DNA of 64,000 bases from Prosthecobacter debontii (lineage in GTDB: Bacteria > Verrucomicrobiota > Verrucomicrobiia > Verrucomicrobiales > Akkermansiaceae), in NCBI GenBank assembly GCA_945873125.1, contig CAMCBV010000003.1, positions 40,867-104,866 on the forward strand, written 5' to 3'. Every line of letters starts with the position of its first letter. Positions within the stretch are counted from its first letter, which is position 1. Shown piece by piece: positions 18,956-28,588 of the stretch. The notes beneath the pieces were generated by a model. It was not told where the DNA came from and searched no databases. It worked only from the letters and a program-made list of their open reading frames with translations. The position numbers were made by a program, and so were the translations under genes.

Positions 18956-20179
18956 TTAGAAAAGTTCGAGCTGCACAGGCTTAGGTAAAAATCGCGCACG
19001 GAGTTTATCCGAATCTAACAACATCGAATTCGGATGATGATCCGCGGTGATGATGAACGGCTGGACTTTCGAAAGTGAAACACGCAAGCGCGCAAGATCG
19101 GTGAGACGAATGCGTGTGTGACGGCGGATGTGGATGATACGGTCGGCATTGCGCACGCCGAGGCCCGGCACACGCAGGAGGATTTCACGGCCGGCGGTTT
19201 GTATATCCACGGGAAAATCCTGACGGTTTCGCAAGGCCCACGCGAGTTTCGGATCAAGATCCAGATCGAGGTTCGGCATTTCCGGAGTGAGGATTTCTGA
19301 AGTTTTGAAACCATAGAAACGCATCAACCAGTCTGCCTGATAAAGCCGGTGCTCGCGGATGAGTGGAGGTGCTTTGAGCGGCAGGATTTTCGATGGCTCG
19401 GGAATCGGACTAAAAGCGGAGTAGTAAACGCGACGCATTTTGAAATTGCCATAGAGATCGTCGGAGCGGGCGAGGAAATCGGCATCGGTTGATGCGTCAG
19501 CGCCGACGATGACCTGCGTGCTTTGGCCGGTCGCGTGACGCAGTTTTTTGTCGCCGTTTTTGCGTCGGTCGTGCGCTTCATCCAGTTTGTGACGAATCTT
19601 TCCCATCGCCAGGCGGGTGCGCGTCAGGCTTTTTTCCGGAGCCAACAGATCGAGGCTTTTTTGCGTGGGAAGTTCCAAATTGATGCTGATGCGGTCGGCG
19701 TAGCGCGCGGCGGTTTCGATCAATTCCGCCGATGCCTCCGGGATGGTTTTCAAATGGATGTAGCCACGGAAATCATGAACTTCCCGCAAGGTGCGCGCGA
19801 CGGCGATGACTTGTTCCATGGTGTGATCCGCATTGCGAATGATACCGGAGCTCAGAAATAAGCCTTCGATGTAGTTTCGCTTGTAGAAATCCAGAGTCAG
19901 TTTCACCACTTCTTCTGCGGTGAATGCCGCCCGTCTGACATTGCTGGAGCGGCGGTTGATGCAGTAGTGGCAATCGTAGATGCAGGAGTTGGTGAGCAGC
20001 AGTTTGAGCAAAGAAATACATCGCCCGTCTGGGGCGTAACTGTGGCAAATACCCGCCCCTCCGGTGGACCCGACACCCGTGCCATTCAACGAGTCTCCAC
20101 GCACCGCGCCCGAGCTGGCGCATGATGCGTCATACTTCGCGGCGTCGGCTAGAATGGCGAGTTTCGATTGCAGCTCCAT
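18956..20179 (-). CDS. Radical SAM protein, putative DNA modification/repair (TIGR03916-like) with C-terminal HhH
   Basis: 'LAILADAAKYDASCASSG', 'GICHSYAPDGRCISLLKLLLTNSCIYDCHYCINRRSSN' (CxxxCxxC), C-terminal 'LRVPGLGVRNADRIIHIRRHTRI' (helix-hairpin-helix). Start at internal ATG 20179. Confidence 0.88.
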   Translation of the reverse strand: MELQSKLAILADAAKYDASCASSGAVRGDSLNGTGVGSTGGAGICHSYAPDGRCISLLKLLLTNSCIYDCHYCINRRSSNVRRAAFTAEEVVKLTLDFYKRNYIEGLFLSSGIIRNADHTMEQVIAVARTLREVHDFRGYIHLKTIPEASAELIETAARYADRISINLELPTQKSLDLLAPEKSLTRTRLAMGKIRHKLDEAHDRRKNGDKKLRHATGQSTQVIVGADASTDADFLARSDDLYGNFKMRRVYYSAFSPIPEPSKILPLKAPPLIREHRLYQADWLMRFYGFKTSEILTPEMPNLDLDLDPKLAWALRNRQDFPVDIQTAGREILLRVPGLGVRNADRIIHIRRHTRIRLTDLARLRVSLSKVQPFIITADHHPNSMLLDSDKLRARFLPKPVQLELF

Positions 20180-20399
20180 AAGTTCTTTTGAACAGTATTC
20201 GGAAAATTTCGAATGCCAACGGAAAATTGCCCGCATATTCGTAACGGTAGGATCTCGCCCAGCTGCCAGCTTCATCTCTGGCAACGGTTTGAGTCCCTAC
20301 GCGACATGTTTTTGGAGAGACCAAATGGAAGCTTGGCGGAGGAGCCGCTGACTAGGAGGGATCATGGGCTGAAAAAACCGCTTGTGCGGAGCGCCAGCG

Positions 20400-20490
20400 T
20401 TTCCGAACCTCGGGTAGGGTTTCTACCGTAACCCGTGGGTTACCGAATGTTGCTGGGCTTGGGTTCGGTGGCTGCGCCACACCTGATCGC
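20400..20490. repeat. Intergenic palindromic segment with core GTAACCCGTGGGTTAC
   Basis: 'gggtagggtttctaccgtaacccgtgggttaccgaa': inverted repeat GTAACCC/GGGTTAC plus additional complementary segments. Boundaries approximate. Confidence 0.45.
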
Positions 20491-20498
20491 TTGGAAGA

Positions 20499-21344
20499 TT
20501 GTTTGCGAAAAACCCCTTTTATCCCACAAATTCATTGATTCAAACTTCAAAACAAACCGATGAGCTTCTCGAGGCGTCCAAGCATCAGGCGAAAGCTTCG
20601 GATGAGGTCGTGCGTGCGATCGAGTGCTGGTGCCTGCACGGTGCCGTGGGCGCGGCTTCCGATTGGCGTGGGTTTGCCTCCGGTTTGGCCAAGCACGGAA
20701 TCTCCACCCGCGCGGTCGATCTCTGGCGTTTCCTCCAATGCGAAAGCGTCACCATGCCCGAATTTGGGAAACGCCTCAACGCAGATGCTGAAGGCGAAGT
20801 TTCCCGTAGCGATCGCCGCATTTTGGTCGGTTACTCAATGGGTGGCCGTCTCGCCCTGCACGCGCTGTTAGAAAGCGGACCGTGGGATGCGGCTGTGATC
20901 ATTTCCGCGAGCCCGGGACTCCGCGAACCTCAGGAAGCCATCCAACGCCGCAGTCAGGACGCGCATTGGGCAACCCGAGCTCTAACGGAATCATGGTCGG
21001 ATTTCCTCCACGAATGGAACAGCCAACCCATCCTCGGCGGTGCGATGCGCGACGAACGCGAGGATAAAAAACTCATCCAACGCCGCCGTGAAATCGCGCG
21101 TAGTTTTGTCGATTGGTCACTTGGGAATCAGTTAAATCTGTGGGATCGCCTGGCAGAAATCAAAATTCCCGTGCTCTGGATCGCAGGCGAGAACGATGAG
21201 AAATTCTCCGCCATCGCTCGTGAAGCCTCGGAGAAATCCCCACATTTCTCTCTGGCAATCGCCCCTGCCACAGGCCACCGTGTCCCGTGGGAGAACGAAG
21301 TATGGATGAACAAAACCCTTCATGAATACCTTGCCGCACCATGA
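20499..21344 (+). CDS. Alpha/beta hydrolase, MenH (SHCHC synthase)-like
   Basis: 'WCLHGAVGAASDWRGFASGL', nucleophile elbow 'ILVGYSMGGRLALHAL', 'VLWIAGENDEKFSAIA'; C-terminal His 'APATGHRVPWENE'. True start may lie downstream of 20499. Confidence 0.75.
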   Translation: MFAKNPFYPTNSLIQTSKQTDELLEASKHQAKASDEVVRAIECWCLHGAVGAASDWRGFASGLAKHGISTRAVDLWRFLQCESVTMPEFGKRLNADAEGEVSRSDRRILVGYSMGGRLALHALLESGPWDAAVIISASPGLREPQEAIQRRSQDAHWATRALTESWSDFLHEWNSQPILGGAMRDEREDKKLIQRRREIARSFVDWSLGNQLNLWDRLAEIKIPVLWIAGENDEKFSAIAREASEKSPHFSLAIAPATGHRVPWENEVWMNKTLHEYLAAP

Positions 21345-22072
21345 GCAGAGGATTCAAAGTCACGTTGTTTATCGTTCTGGCTTTCGGGGCCGCGGTCTTT
21401 GTCATCGTGTTTGCTCGGCCACGGATTGGAGCGTGGTATCGTGAACATCAAATCATTAGCAAACAGGAGGTTGACCTGAAAACCATCCTTGAAGAAAAAA
21501 AACTGAAAATCGGATCGCCGGTATTCATCCGCGCCTTCAAGGAAGAACGCGAACTCGAGTTGTTCGTGAAAAACGAATCGACTGGTAAGTATGACTTGCT
21601 CCGCACCTATCCCATCGTTGCTGCGAGTGGTGAGCTTGGTCCGAAGCTCGCGGAAGGGGACGGCCAGGTTCCGGAAGGCTTTTATTTTGTAGGCCAACAG
21701 GCGATGAAGCCCGACAGCGCTTACCACCTCGCATTCAACATCGGCTACCCGAACTCCTACGATCTTGCGCACCAACGCACCGGCTCGTTCATCATGGTGC
21801 ATGGCTCAAACGTTTCCATCGGTTGCCTTGCGATGACCGATGCTAAAATTGAAGAGATCTACACCCTCTGCCAAGCCGCACTCGATGGCGGACAATCGTT
21901 TTTCCGTATCCACATTTTCCCCTTCCGCATGACCGAATCACGCATGCGACAAGCCGCCTCCAGTGAGCATTACAATTTTTGGAAAAATCTCAAAACCGGC
22001 TATGACCTCTTCGAAAGCACGCGCATACCACCCGACGTGAAAGTGAAGGAAAGGGAATACGTTTTCGAATGA
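21341..22072 (+). CDS. L,D-transpeptidase (YafK/ErfK-like) with N-terminal membrane anchor
   Basis: 'IGSPVFIRAFKEERELELFVKNESTGKYDLLRTYPI...LGPKLAEGDGQVPEGFY...GSFIMVHGSNVSIGCLAMTDAKIEEIY' (HGxxxSxGC). ATGA overlap with upstream gene. Confidence 0.88.
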   Translation: MSRGFKVTLFIVLAFGAAVFVIVFARPRIGAWYREHQIISKQEVDLKTILEEKKLKIGSPVFIRAFKEERELELFVKNESTGKYDLLRTYPIVAASGELGPKLAEGDGQVPEGFYFVGQQAMKPDSAYHLAFNIGYPNSYDLAHQRTGSFIMVHGSNVSIGCLAMTDAKIEEIYTLCQAALDGGQSFFRIHIFPFRMTESRMRQAASSEHYNFWKNLKTGYDLFESTRIPPDVKVKEREYVFE

Positions 22073-22093
22073 ATGATTATTGAACCCAACATC

Positions 22094-24157
22094 ATGTCCC
22101 ATCAAACCCATTCGCTGATTGAAGCGATCACAGAACCCCTTGCGGACAACGCGGAGATGAGTCTCTCCGCGGTTCAAATCCTGGAGCAAACTTTTGATCC
22201 GGATCATCCAAGCATACCGCAAATGTTGGAGCGATTGGAGGCGCGGGATAAGAAGAGGTTTCCTTGGCTCGGCAAGATTGCGATTTGGATTTTGGCGGTG
22301 ACGGCGCTTGGATTTGGAATTCATGCGGAGAGGTCAATGATATGGACTGTAATCAACTATCGGGGTTTTTATGGTTTTGATTCGCCAAAGCCCCCGGCTC
22401 TGCCGCGCGACCTAACCAAGCAAGAGCAACTTTTGTTAGGCGATCCGCAACTTGACGAGTTTACTCAGAAACAACTGCTCTTTGAGAGCGATCCGGAGAA
22501 TCCCGCCTATTTTGCGGAGTATGTCGGTTCATTCAAAAGCAAACATGGCAAGATGCCTGACGGGTATCTGGAAACGGCCAAGCGTATTGACCCTTTGAAC
22601 TCTTATTTCCCTTATTGGGCCGCAGGCGTTATCGGTAATGATGCGGTCGAAAAGAAGCCGGTGAAGCACGGCAAGCATTCTGGAGGCGGCACGATTCCGC
22701 CCCTACGCTATGTGAACGGAGTTAAATTAAAACCGCTACCTGTCGAACAGGAATATGTCATCAAGGATCAGGCCGCCTATGACGAAGCGCTGAGGCTCAT
22801 TCGTCAGGCGGGGGAGCTTCCAAATTTTGATCATTATGAGATCCTGATGATGAAAGCGAGAATGCGTCTCGTCAGCGGAAACGATACGTTACCCGGCTTC
22901 ATGCGAGCTCTGATGGTTCAATACGCTGCGCCATCTTACGGCCTCATGTCGCTTATGAAGGTCTCCCAGATCATGAGCGCGCGCGCCGAAGAACTTTCCA
23001 AAGGCGGGCAACGCGAGGAGTTTCTTTTGCTGGCGGCGCAACGGGATGCACTCGCTTCCAGATTATCCCGAAGCTCACTCGGTACTTTGGTTCACGAGCT
23101 GGTCTTTTTTGCCATGGCATCATCAACCGCCACAAATTTCCTAGCAGCCGCAGAACGGCTTGAGCTTCCGGAATTGGCGGAAACGTATCGCAAGCAGAAC
23201 GACAGGTTTGTTGAGGAACGTGATCGTCGGGAGCTCAATCGAAATTCCAAATCCGAAGATCTGATTCAAAAACACGGCGCCAGTCTGAGCCGACTCGCAC
23301 TTCCCATGATTGAACATCAGGTCAAATCGCCGCCGTCATTGACGGATGACGACTTAAAGCCTTTACGCATGGCTGAACATGAAGTGTTAGGCCGTTTAGG
23401 CATTCTGTGTGCGGCTTTGATTCTTCCAATCGCCGCACTGTTCCTCTTCCTCTTCCGTTTTCTCGTCAGTTTGCCGATTCGAAATACAGCCAAACGTTTC
23501 GCTTGTCTGCTCAAGACATCCGATTGGATCTGGATCGTTACCTTGGGCATCATTCCCTCCATCCTTTTCTTCATCTACATCAGCCGCTTCTCACCCGTGA
23601 GCGGAAGAAATGTTGGATCCTTTTATTTTCTTTTCATTTTCCCGGGGCTTCACCTCAGCGTTTTGCTGCTGAATCTGCTCCTCGCTCCGGCGGTCGTCAC
23701 CCGTTGGCGGCTGAAGCGTCGTGCCGCGGCTTTCAAGTTCGGATCGCCGCTCGATTTGCTTTCTCTGCCGGTCTTCGTGGTGATGTTCATTTATTCGTTC
23801 GCGGCATATCCTGTCTTGGTGAAATTCAACCTGATCTTGCCGGTTCAGATCGCTCTGGCGGCTCCTTTGGCTGGCTGGGTTGGATTCGTGTTTTTCAAGG
23901 GCCTACCGATTTTCCTCGGCAGCGCACGCTCTCGTCTTATCCAAACCGCCACCTCCATGGCAGTGATTCCCGCTTATCCGCTCGCCATCATAGTGCTCTG
24001 CCTTGTTTTGCCAATGTATCATGCGGGTGAAAAATATTGGCTGCCAAAGGACAAGCTCCACCTCGTCGATCCCGATGCCCCGGATCTGGGGGCTTATGAA
24101 TTCAAAATCGCCGCCCTAAAGCGCAAGGAAATCAATGCGATCTTGGGCCTCGACTGA
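22094..24157 (+). CDS. Multi-pass membrane hypothetical protein
   Basis: N-terminal TM plus several C-terminal TM segments; no recognised family. Start ambiguous (22073 or 22094). Confidence 0.6.
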   Translation: MSHQTHSLIEAITEPLADNAEMSLSAVQILEQTFDPDHPSIPQMLERLEARDKKRFPWLGKIAIWILAVTALGFGIHAERSMIWTVINYRGFYGFDSPKPPALPRDLTKQEQLLLGDPQLDEFTQKQLLFESDPENPAYFAEYVGSFKSKHGKMPDGYLETAKRIDPLNSYFPYWAAGVIGNDAVEKKPVKHGKHSGGGTIPPLRYVNGVKLKPLPVEQEYVIKDQAAYDEALRLIRQAGELPNFDHYEILMMKARMRLVSGNDTLPGFMRALMVQYAAPSYGLMSLMKVSQIMSARAEELSKGGQREEFLLLAAQRDALASRLSRSSLGTLVHELVFFAMASSTATNFLAAAERLELPELAETYRKQNDRFVEERDRRELNRNSKSEDLIQKHGASLSRLALPMIEHQVKSPPSLTDDDLKPLRMAEHEVLGRLGILCAALILPIAALFLFLFRFLVSLPIRNTAKRFACLLKTSDWIWIVTLGIIPSILFFIYISRFSPVSGRNVGSFYFLFIFPGLHLSVLLLNLLLAPAVVTRWRLKRRAAAFKFGSPLDLLSLPVFVVMFIYSFAAYPVLVKFNLILPVQIALAAPLAGWVGFVFFKGLPIFLGSARSRLIQTATSMAVIPAYPLAIIVLCLVLPMYHAGEKYWLPKDKLHLVDPDAPDLGAYEFKIAALKRKEINAILGLD

Positions 24158-24395
24158 CTGGTCGGATTGATTTTCAAAAATCGGAATCCAAAAACAAAGC
24201 GGTTCACCCAGGTTCAGCGGGAAAATACCTTGACGCTCAAGCATCCCCACCTAGTCTCCCATCCCTGCTCTTCTTTGATTTTCCTCGTTGTATCAGTCGC
24301 ATAGATTCTTCGATGAAAGCATGGTAGATAAAGCCGCGTATTGCCTGTCGCCCCCCGAAATTTCTGCTTTCCACCGCTTCACTACAGTTCACTTT

Positions 24396-26135
24396 ATGCA
24401 TAGATTCCACCGCCTCATCCTACTTCAAATCTTCGGAACTTGGTTGCTCGCATCAGCTTATGCTTCGGCGCAAAACCAGGCAGGTCAGGAAATTCTCTAT
24501 CCTAGCGCGGCATTTTCAAAACTGGACACCTTCGAGGGGGTGAATTTGGAAGACGCGGACAAACTCTACAAAGCTCTCGATTTTCAAGGCGCTTATGCGG
24601 CTTACAAAGCCTATTCGTTTGAGTTTCCGAAAAGCAAGGCAATGCCTTACGTCCTCCTCCGTCTGGGTCGTTGCCTCCACAAACTCGACAAACGTAATGC
24701 AGCCATCAAAGCGTATCAAGATGTCGTCGATTACTATCCTGACGATGTTTCTTACGCCGCCGCCGCCCTCTACCACATTGGTGAATGTCACGGCCAAAAC
24801 GGTGAAGAAGACAAGCAAACCGCTGTCTGGGCACGCATGGTGAAGGACGATGGCTACGTCACTCAGCCTAATTCTGGCACCGCACTCACCCATCTCGGTA
24901 ATGCGATGCAAAAACTCGGAAAACACGAGGAAGCCGCCGAATACCAATGGCGCACGGCTGTCGCCTTCCTTCAGACCAATCACGCCGCCGCTGCCGCCGC
25001 CCGGGGTTCGGTTCTCTTCCACTACGCGGCTCGCAGCCCAAACCACGAGAAGCTCAAAGAATTCTATATCGCTGCCAGTGGCTTCGATGGCAGGGGTCAA
25101 AACATTGATAAACCCGAGGAGGACGCCCGTTATTGGAATGCCGTTTTGGATACCATTCTGGATCCGAAAACAGAAACCGCTTTCCGAGAAAAAGCCTGCG
25201 CCTACTGGACGGCGAAACTTGGGGAGCGCTTCACCGATAACGATGAAATCCGTCGCCTTTGGTGCGATGCCAATCTTGCCCATGAGAAAAAACCAGACGC
25301 TTGGAAAGCACGGCTAGAAAAGCAATTTGCCCTGAAGCCAGCAACCGTGAATCGCTTGATGCAATGGTGCGGATATCTTAAACCCGATCCCAAATTCCGC
25401 TCTGAATTTTTCGCCAAGCACGGCAAAGCGCTGCTTGCAGGCCTGAAGCCGGTTGAAATGATGGGGTTGATGGCCGGGCTTAATCATCCTCATCAAATGC
25501 ACGAGGAGGCACAGGTCGTCATGCGCGCCATTCGCACCGACGCCATGACCGATGAGGAAATTAAGCGCTTCGCCATGCTCTGTGCCAACTATCAGACGGA
25601 GGAGGAGGTTCTCCGCCATCTCAACCGCATCAAGGACAAGCTATTTGCCACCAAAGCGCGCTTCGATTATTACCTGTCCAAGAGTTATCGTAATCCCCCC
25701 TTTATGGAAAAGGCGCTCGCTGAAATCCCCGAGCTTTCCAAATCCCCCCAATACGCCGACGGACTAACTTGGACGAAAGCAACTCTTCTTCAAAGCCTGG
25801 GCCGTCACGAAGAGGCGATCGAAGCCTTCCGTGCCGCCAACAAGCAACCCGATTCCACCTTTCAAATCGGCAACTGCCTGGTCGCCCTCAAGCAATACCC
25901 TCAAGCCATCAAAACCGTCAGTGAACTTGAATCGGTCGGCGGCTCTGTCGCTTCTTCGGCCAGCTTGAAAGTCGCGGATATCTACAAAATATCCGGAGAC
26001 AAGGCCAATGAAGTCTCCCAACTCCGCACAATTCTGCGCCGATATCCCAAAACCGGGGAATCTGCCGCCGCTCACGATCGCCTCGAAAGCTACGGAGTCG
26101 CCCTCGTTGGCGGCGAAGCCGAAGCCAAAAAATAA
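24396..26135 (+). CDS. Secreted TPR-repeat protein
   Basis: Signal peptide-like 'LILLQIFGTWLLASAYASAQ'; TPR-like 'YVLLRLGRCLHKLDKRNAAIKAYQDVVDYYPDDVSYAAAALYHIGEC'. Start at internal ATG 24396. Confidence 0.8.
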   Translation: MHRFHRLILLQIFGTWLLASAYASAQNQAGQEILYPSAAFSKLDTFEGVNLEDADKLYKALDFQGAYAAYKAYSFEFPKSKAMPYVLLRLGRCLHKLDKRNAAIKAYQDVVDYYPDDVSYAAAALYHIGECHGQNGEEDKQTAVWARMVKDDGYVTQPNSGTALTHLGNAMQKLGKHEEAAEYQWRTAVAFLQTNHAAAAAARGSVLFHYAARSPNHEKLKEFYIAASGFDGRGQNIDKPEEDARYWNAVLDTILDPKTETAFREKACAYWTAKLGERFTDNDEIRRLWCDANLAHEKKPDAWKARLEKQFALKPATVNRLMQWCGYLKPDPKFRSEFFAKHGKALLAGLKPVEMMGLMAGLNHPHQMHEEAQVVMRAIRTDAMTDEEIKRFAMLCANYQTEEEVLRHLNRIKDKLFATKARFDYYLSKSYRNPPFMEKALAEIPELSKSPQYADGLTWTKATLLQSLGRHEEAIEAFRAANKQPDSTFQIGNCLVALKQYPQAIKTVSELESVGGSVASSASLKVADIYKISGDKANEVSQLRTILRRYPKTGESAAAHDRLESYGVALVGGEAEAKK

Positions 26136-26210
26136 TCCGCGCCTTACGAAAGATATCTCCTGATTCACCTGTATCCAACAAAGCTCCACCATTCGCCCAA
26201 AATCACTGGC

Positions 26211-28529
26211 ATGAAGTCCAAACCCCCTTTCCTCACAAGCGCCACCGCCACGCTCGCCTTGGCCACCATTCTCTTGCCGGTTCTTGCAACCGCTCAGAAT
26301 GAAAAACCGACCGAACGCGCTCGCGTGTCCGCCGCAGAAATCGATCCCCAGGCGAAACACCTTTTCGACAAGGCCATGGAGCTCATGGATTACAAGCAAT
26401 ACGAGCGCGGTCTCGCCATGTTGAATTCGATTGTCCGTGATAACCAAGGCACCCTTCTTGCTCACCGCGCCCATATGGCGATGGGCAAGCATTTCCTCGA
26501 GCAACGCGCAACAGCCGACGCTCTAAACCATTTCATGCTACTCACCCGCGTCCTCGCTCCGGTTCCGGGGGAGAAACAATCCGAAGACGAAATTTCGCTC
26601 TACCAAGAATCTCTTTTCCAATCCGGCTTCACCCAATACACCGCCGGCCAATACGCTGCCGCTTTCCCTATGTTCCGCCGCCTCACAGAAGTCGCTGGAA
26701 AAACCACTTGGGCCAACCAAGCTTATTTCTACATCGGCATGAGCCACTACCACATGGGTAATTGGAACAAGGCCATCGACTCCCTCTCTCTCGTCGGAAC
26801 CGAAGTCGCGGATGCCGAAGGCGATGACCTCGGCCGGATCGAAATCGGCCAGCGCTTCTACGCGAAAATCGTCGATGCGGATGTCCCCGTCATGCGCAAG
26901 CTCAACCAACCCGTCCAGGCCATGGTGAAAGTCAGTAGCGGTGACTCCGAAGTCATCACTGGCGTTCCGGTTCCTGGAAAAGATAACGAAATGCTCGCCT
27001 CGGCGCCCACCGCGCTCGGTAATTCAAAACCCAATGATGGCGTCCTCCAAATGGTCGGTGGCGACACATTGGAAGTCACCTATGTCGACGATAGCACGCT
27101 TGACGGACAAAAAGGCGTCTCCCGCAAGGGGAAAGTTCGCGCGGTCAGCACCGGTACGGTCGGCTTCTACCTGGGTGACAACTCCACCCCCGCCTACATC
27201 GCCTACCCCGGCCAACCGCAAGTTGTCATGCTTCGCGATGCCGACCTCGATACTTCACCCGCCGCTCAATCCGTCACTCTTACGGTAAAATCCTTCTTCA
27301 AAACCGAAGCGAAAGACGCTGCCGCAGGTGAAGAGTTATTGGATATTTTTGCTCTGAAAGACGATGAAAAAGATCAATGGGTGGAGCGTGATAGTATCAC
27401 GATCAACCTGACGGAAACCGGTGACGGCCCGGAAATCCGCACCGGGGTCTTTTTAGGAAAAATCCCGCTCGCGCCTCTAACCGAAGGTATGGAGCCGACC
27501 AACAAGGACCAAATTCTCCACACCGCAGAGCTGGACGAACTCTCCATCTCTTATACCGACGCAGTCCACCTCTATGGGGATGATCCACGGGATTCCGAAT
27601 CCCGCATCAAAGTCTCCGGATCAGTCAATTCCGGCGTGACTGCCGACCAATACGTTGTCTTCGAGGAACTCCTCAAAGCTCGCAAAGGCTCAGTCGAGGC
27701 CGAAGCGCTCGTCGGTCTCGGATCGATTTACAAAGACATGGGCCTCGACCAACGCGCTGCAGAACGCGCCAATGAATCCCTCAACAAAATCGATCCCATC
27801 ATCGTCAATCGCCAGAAACTTCCCGGCGACCTCGTCGAGCAGGCTTTCAAACTCAAATGGGAAAGTGAACTCCTGAAAAACGATTTTACTTCCGCGATGG
27901 CGACCTGCCTTGCCTTCAACCGCCTCTATCCCGAGTCAGTTCTCGCAGACCAGGCGCTGATGACCCTCGGCCGCAGCCTCGCAGATCGCGGTGAATACAA
28001 ACAAGCTGTCGATGTTTACGGTCGGGTGCTGCAACTCGAAAATCCGATCTCAGCTGCGGAAGCCCAGTTCCGCATCGGAGAGGTCCTTGCCAAAGAAGCT
28101 GAGGAACTCACGGCTGCAGCTGATGAGCACAACAGCAAATGGGGCAAAGCAGGTCTCAACCCCGCCACCGCTCTGCAAGCCCGCATGAGCCCGGCCATCA
28201 ATGCTTACCAAAAAACGTATCAAACCTATCCGGAAAGCTCCTACGCTGCTGAAGCCCTCGGACGCGTCGTCCGTCACTATGTCGAAACCGATAGCTTTGC
28301 CCAAGCCGCCGGACTGTTGGAAAGCGTCTTCGCCGAATATCCAGACGCTGCGTTCCTTGATGAAATGCTCCTGCTCTGGGCAAACGTCGCTTTCCGCATG
28401 AACGACACCGCCACGGCCAAGTCAAAACTTCAACAACTCCTCTTCGACTACCCCAACAGCCAATACGTTGCCGAGGCCCGCAAGCGAATCGCCGGCCTTG
28501 AAGGAGAAGCAAAACCCAAAGAAGAATAA
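26211..28529 (+). CDS. Secreted TPR protein with internal beta-rich domain related to the giant paralogs downstream
   Basis: Signal peptide; TPR motifs at both ends; middle 'VQAMVKVSSGDSEVITGVPVPGKDNEMLASAPTALGNSKPNDGVLQMVGGDTLEVTYVD' resembles the domain in the 28.6-43.7 kb proteins. Confidence 0.8.
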   Translation: MKSKPPFLTSATATLALATILLPVLATAQNEKPTERARVSAAEIDPQAKHLFDKAMELMDYKQYERGLAMLNSIVRDNQGTLLAHRAHMAMGKHFLEQRATADALNHFMLLTRVLAPVPGEKQSEDEISLYQESLFQSGFTQYTAGQYAAAFPMFRRLTEVAGKTTWANQAYFYIGMSHYHMGNWNKAIDSLSLVGTEVADAEGDDLGRIEIGQRFYAKIVDADVPVMRKLNQPVQAMVKVSSGDSEVITGVPVPGKDNEMLASAPTALGNSKPNDGVLQMVGGDTLEVTYVDDSTLDGQKGVSRKGKVRAVSTGTVGFYLGDNSTPAYIAYPGQPQVVMLRDADLDTSPAAQSVTLTVKSFFKTEAKDAAAGEELLDIFALKDDEKDQWVERDSITINLTETGDGPEIRTGVFLGKIPLAPLTEGMEPTNKDQILHTAELDELSISYTDAVHLYGDDPRDSESRIKVSGSVNSGVTADQYVVFEELLKARKGSVEAEALVGLGSIYKDMGLDQRAAERANESLNKIDPIIVNRQKLPGDLVEQAFKLKWESELLKNDFTSAMATCLAFNRLYPESVLADQALMTLGRSLADRGEYKQAVDVYGRVLQLENPISAAEAQFRIGEVLAKEAEELTAAADEHNSKWGKAGLNPATALQARMSPAINAYQKTYQTYPESSYAAEALGRVVRHYVETDSFAQAAGLLESVFAEYPDAAFLDEMLLLWANVAFRMNDTATAKSKLQQLLFDYPNSQYVAEARKRIAGLEGEAKPKEE

Positions 28530-28530
28530 A

Positions 28531-28555
28531 AGGCGGATTCGTCCTATCCGCCTTC
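28531..28555 (+). terminator. Hairpin just after the stop codon of the 26211-28529 gene (AAGGCGGAT-tcgtcct-ATCCGCCTT)
   Basis: Perfect 9-bp inverted repeat starting 2 nt after TAA; no convincing T-tract, so termination versus attenuation/processing is unclear. Confidence 0.4.
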
Positions 28556-28588
28556 TCCTCCTGATTCATCCATCCATCAGAATTTTCC

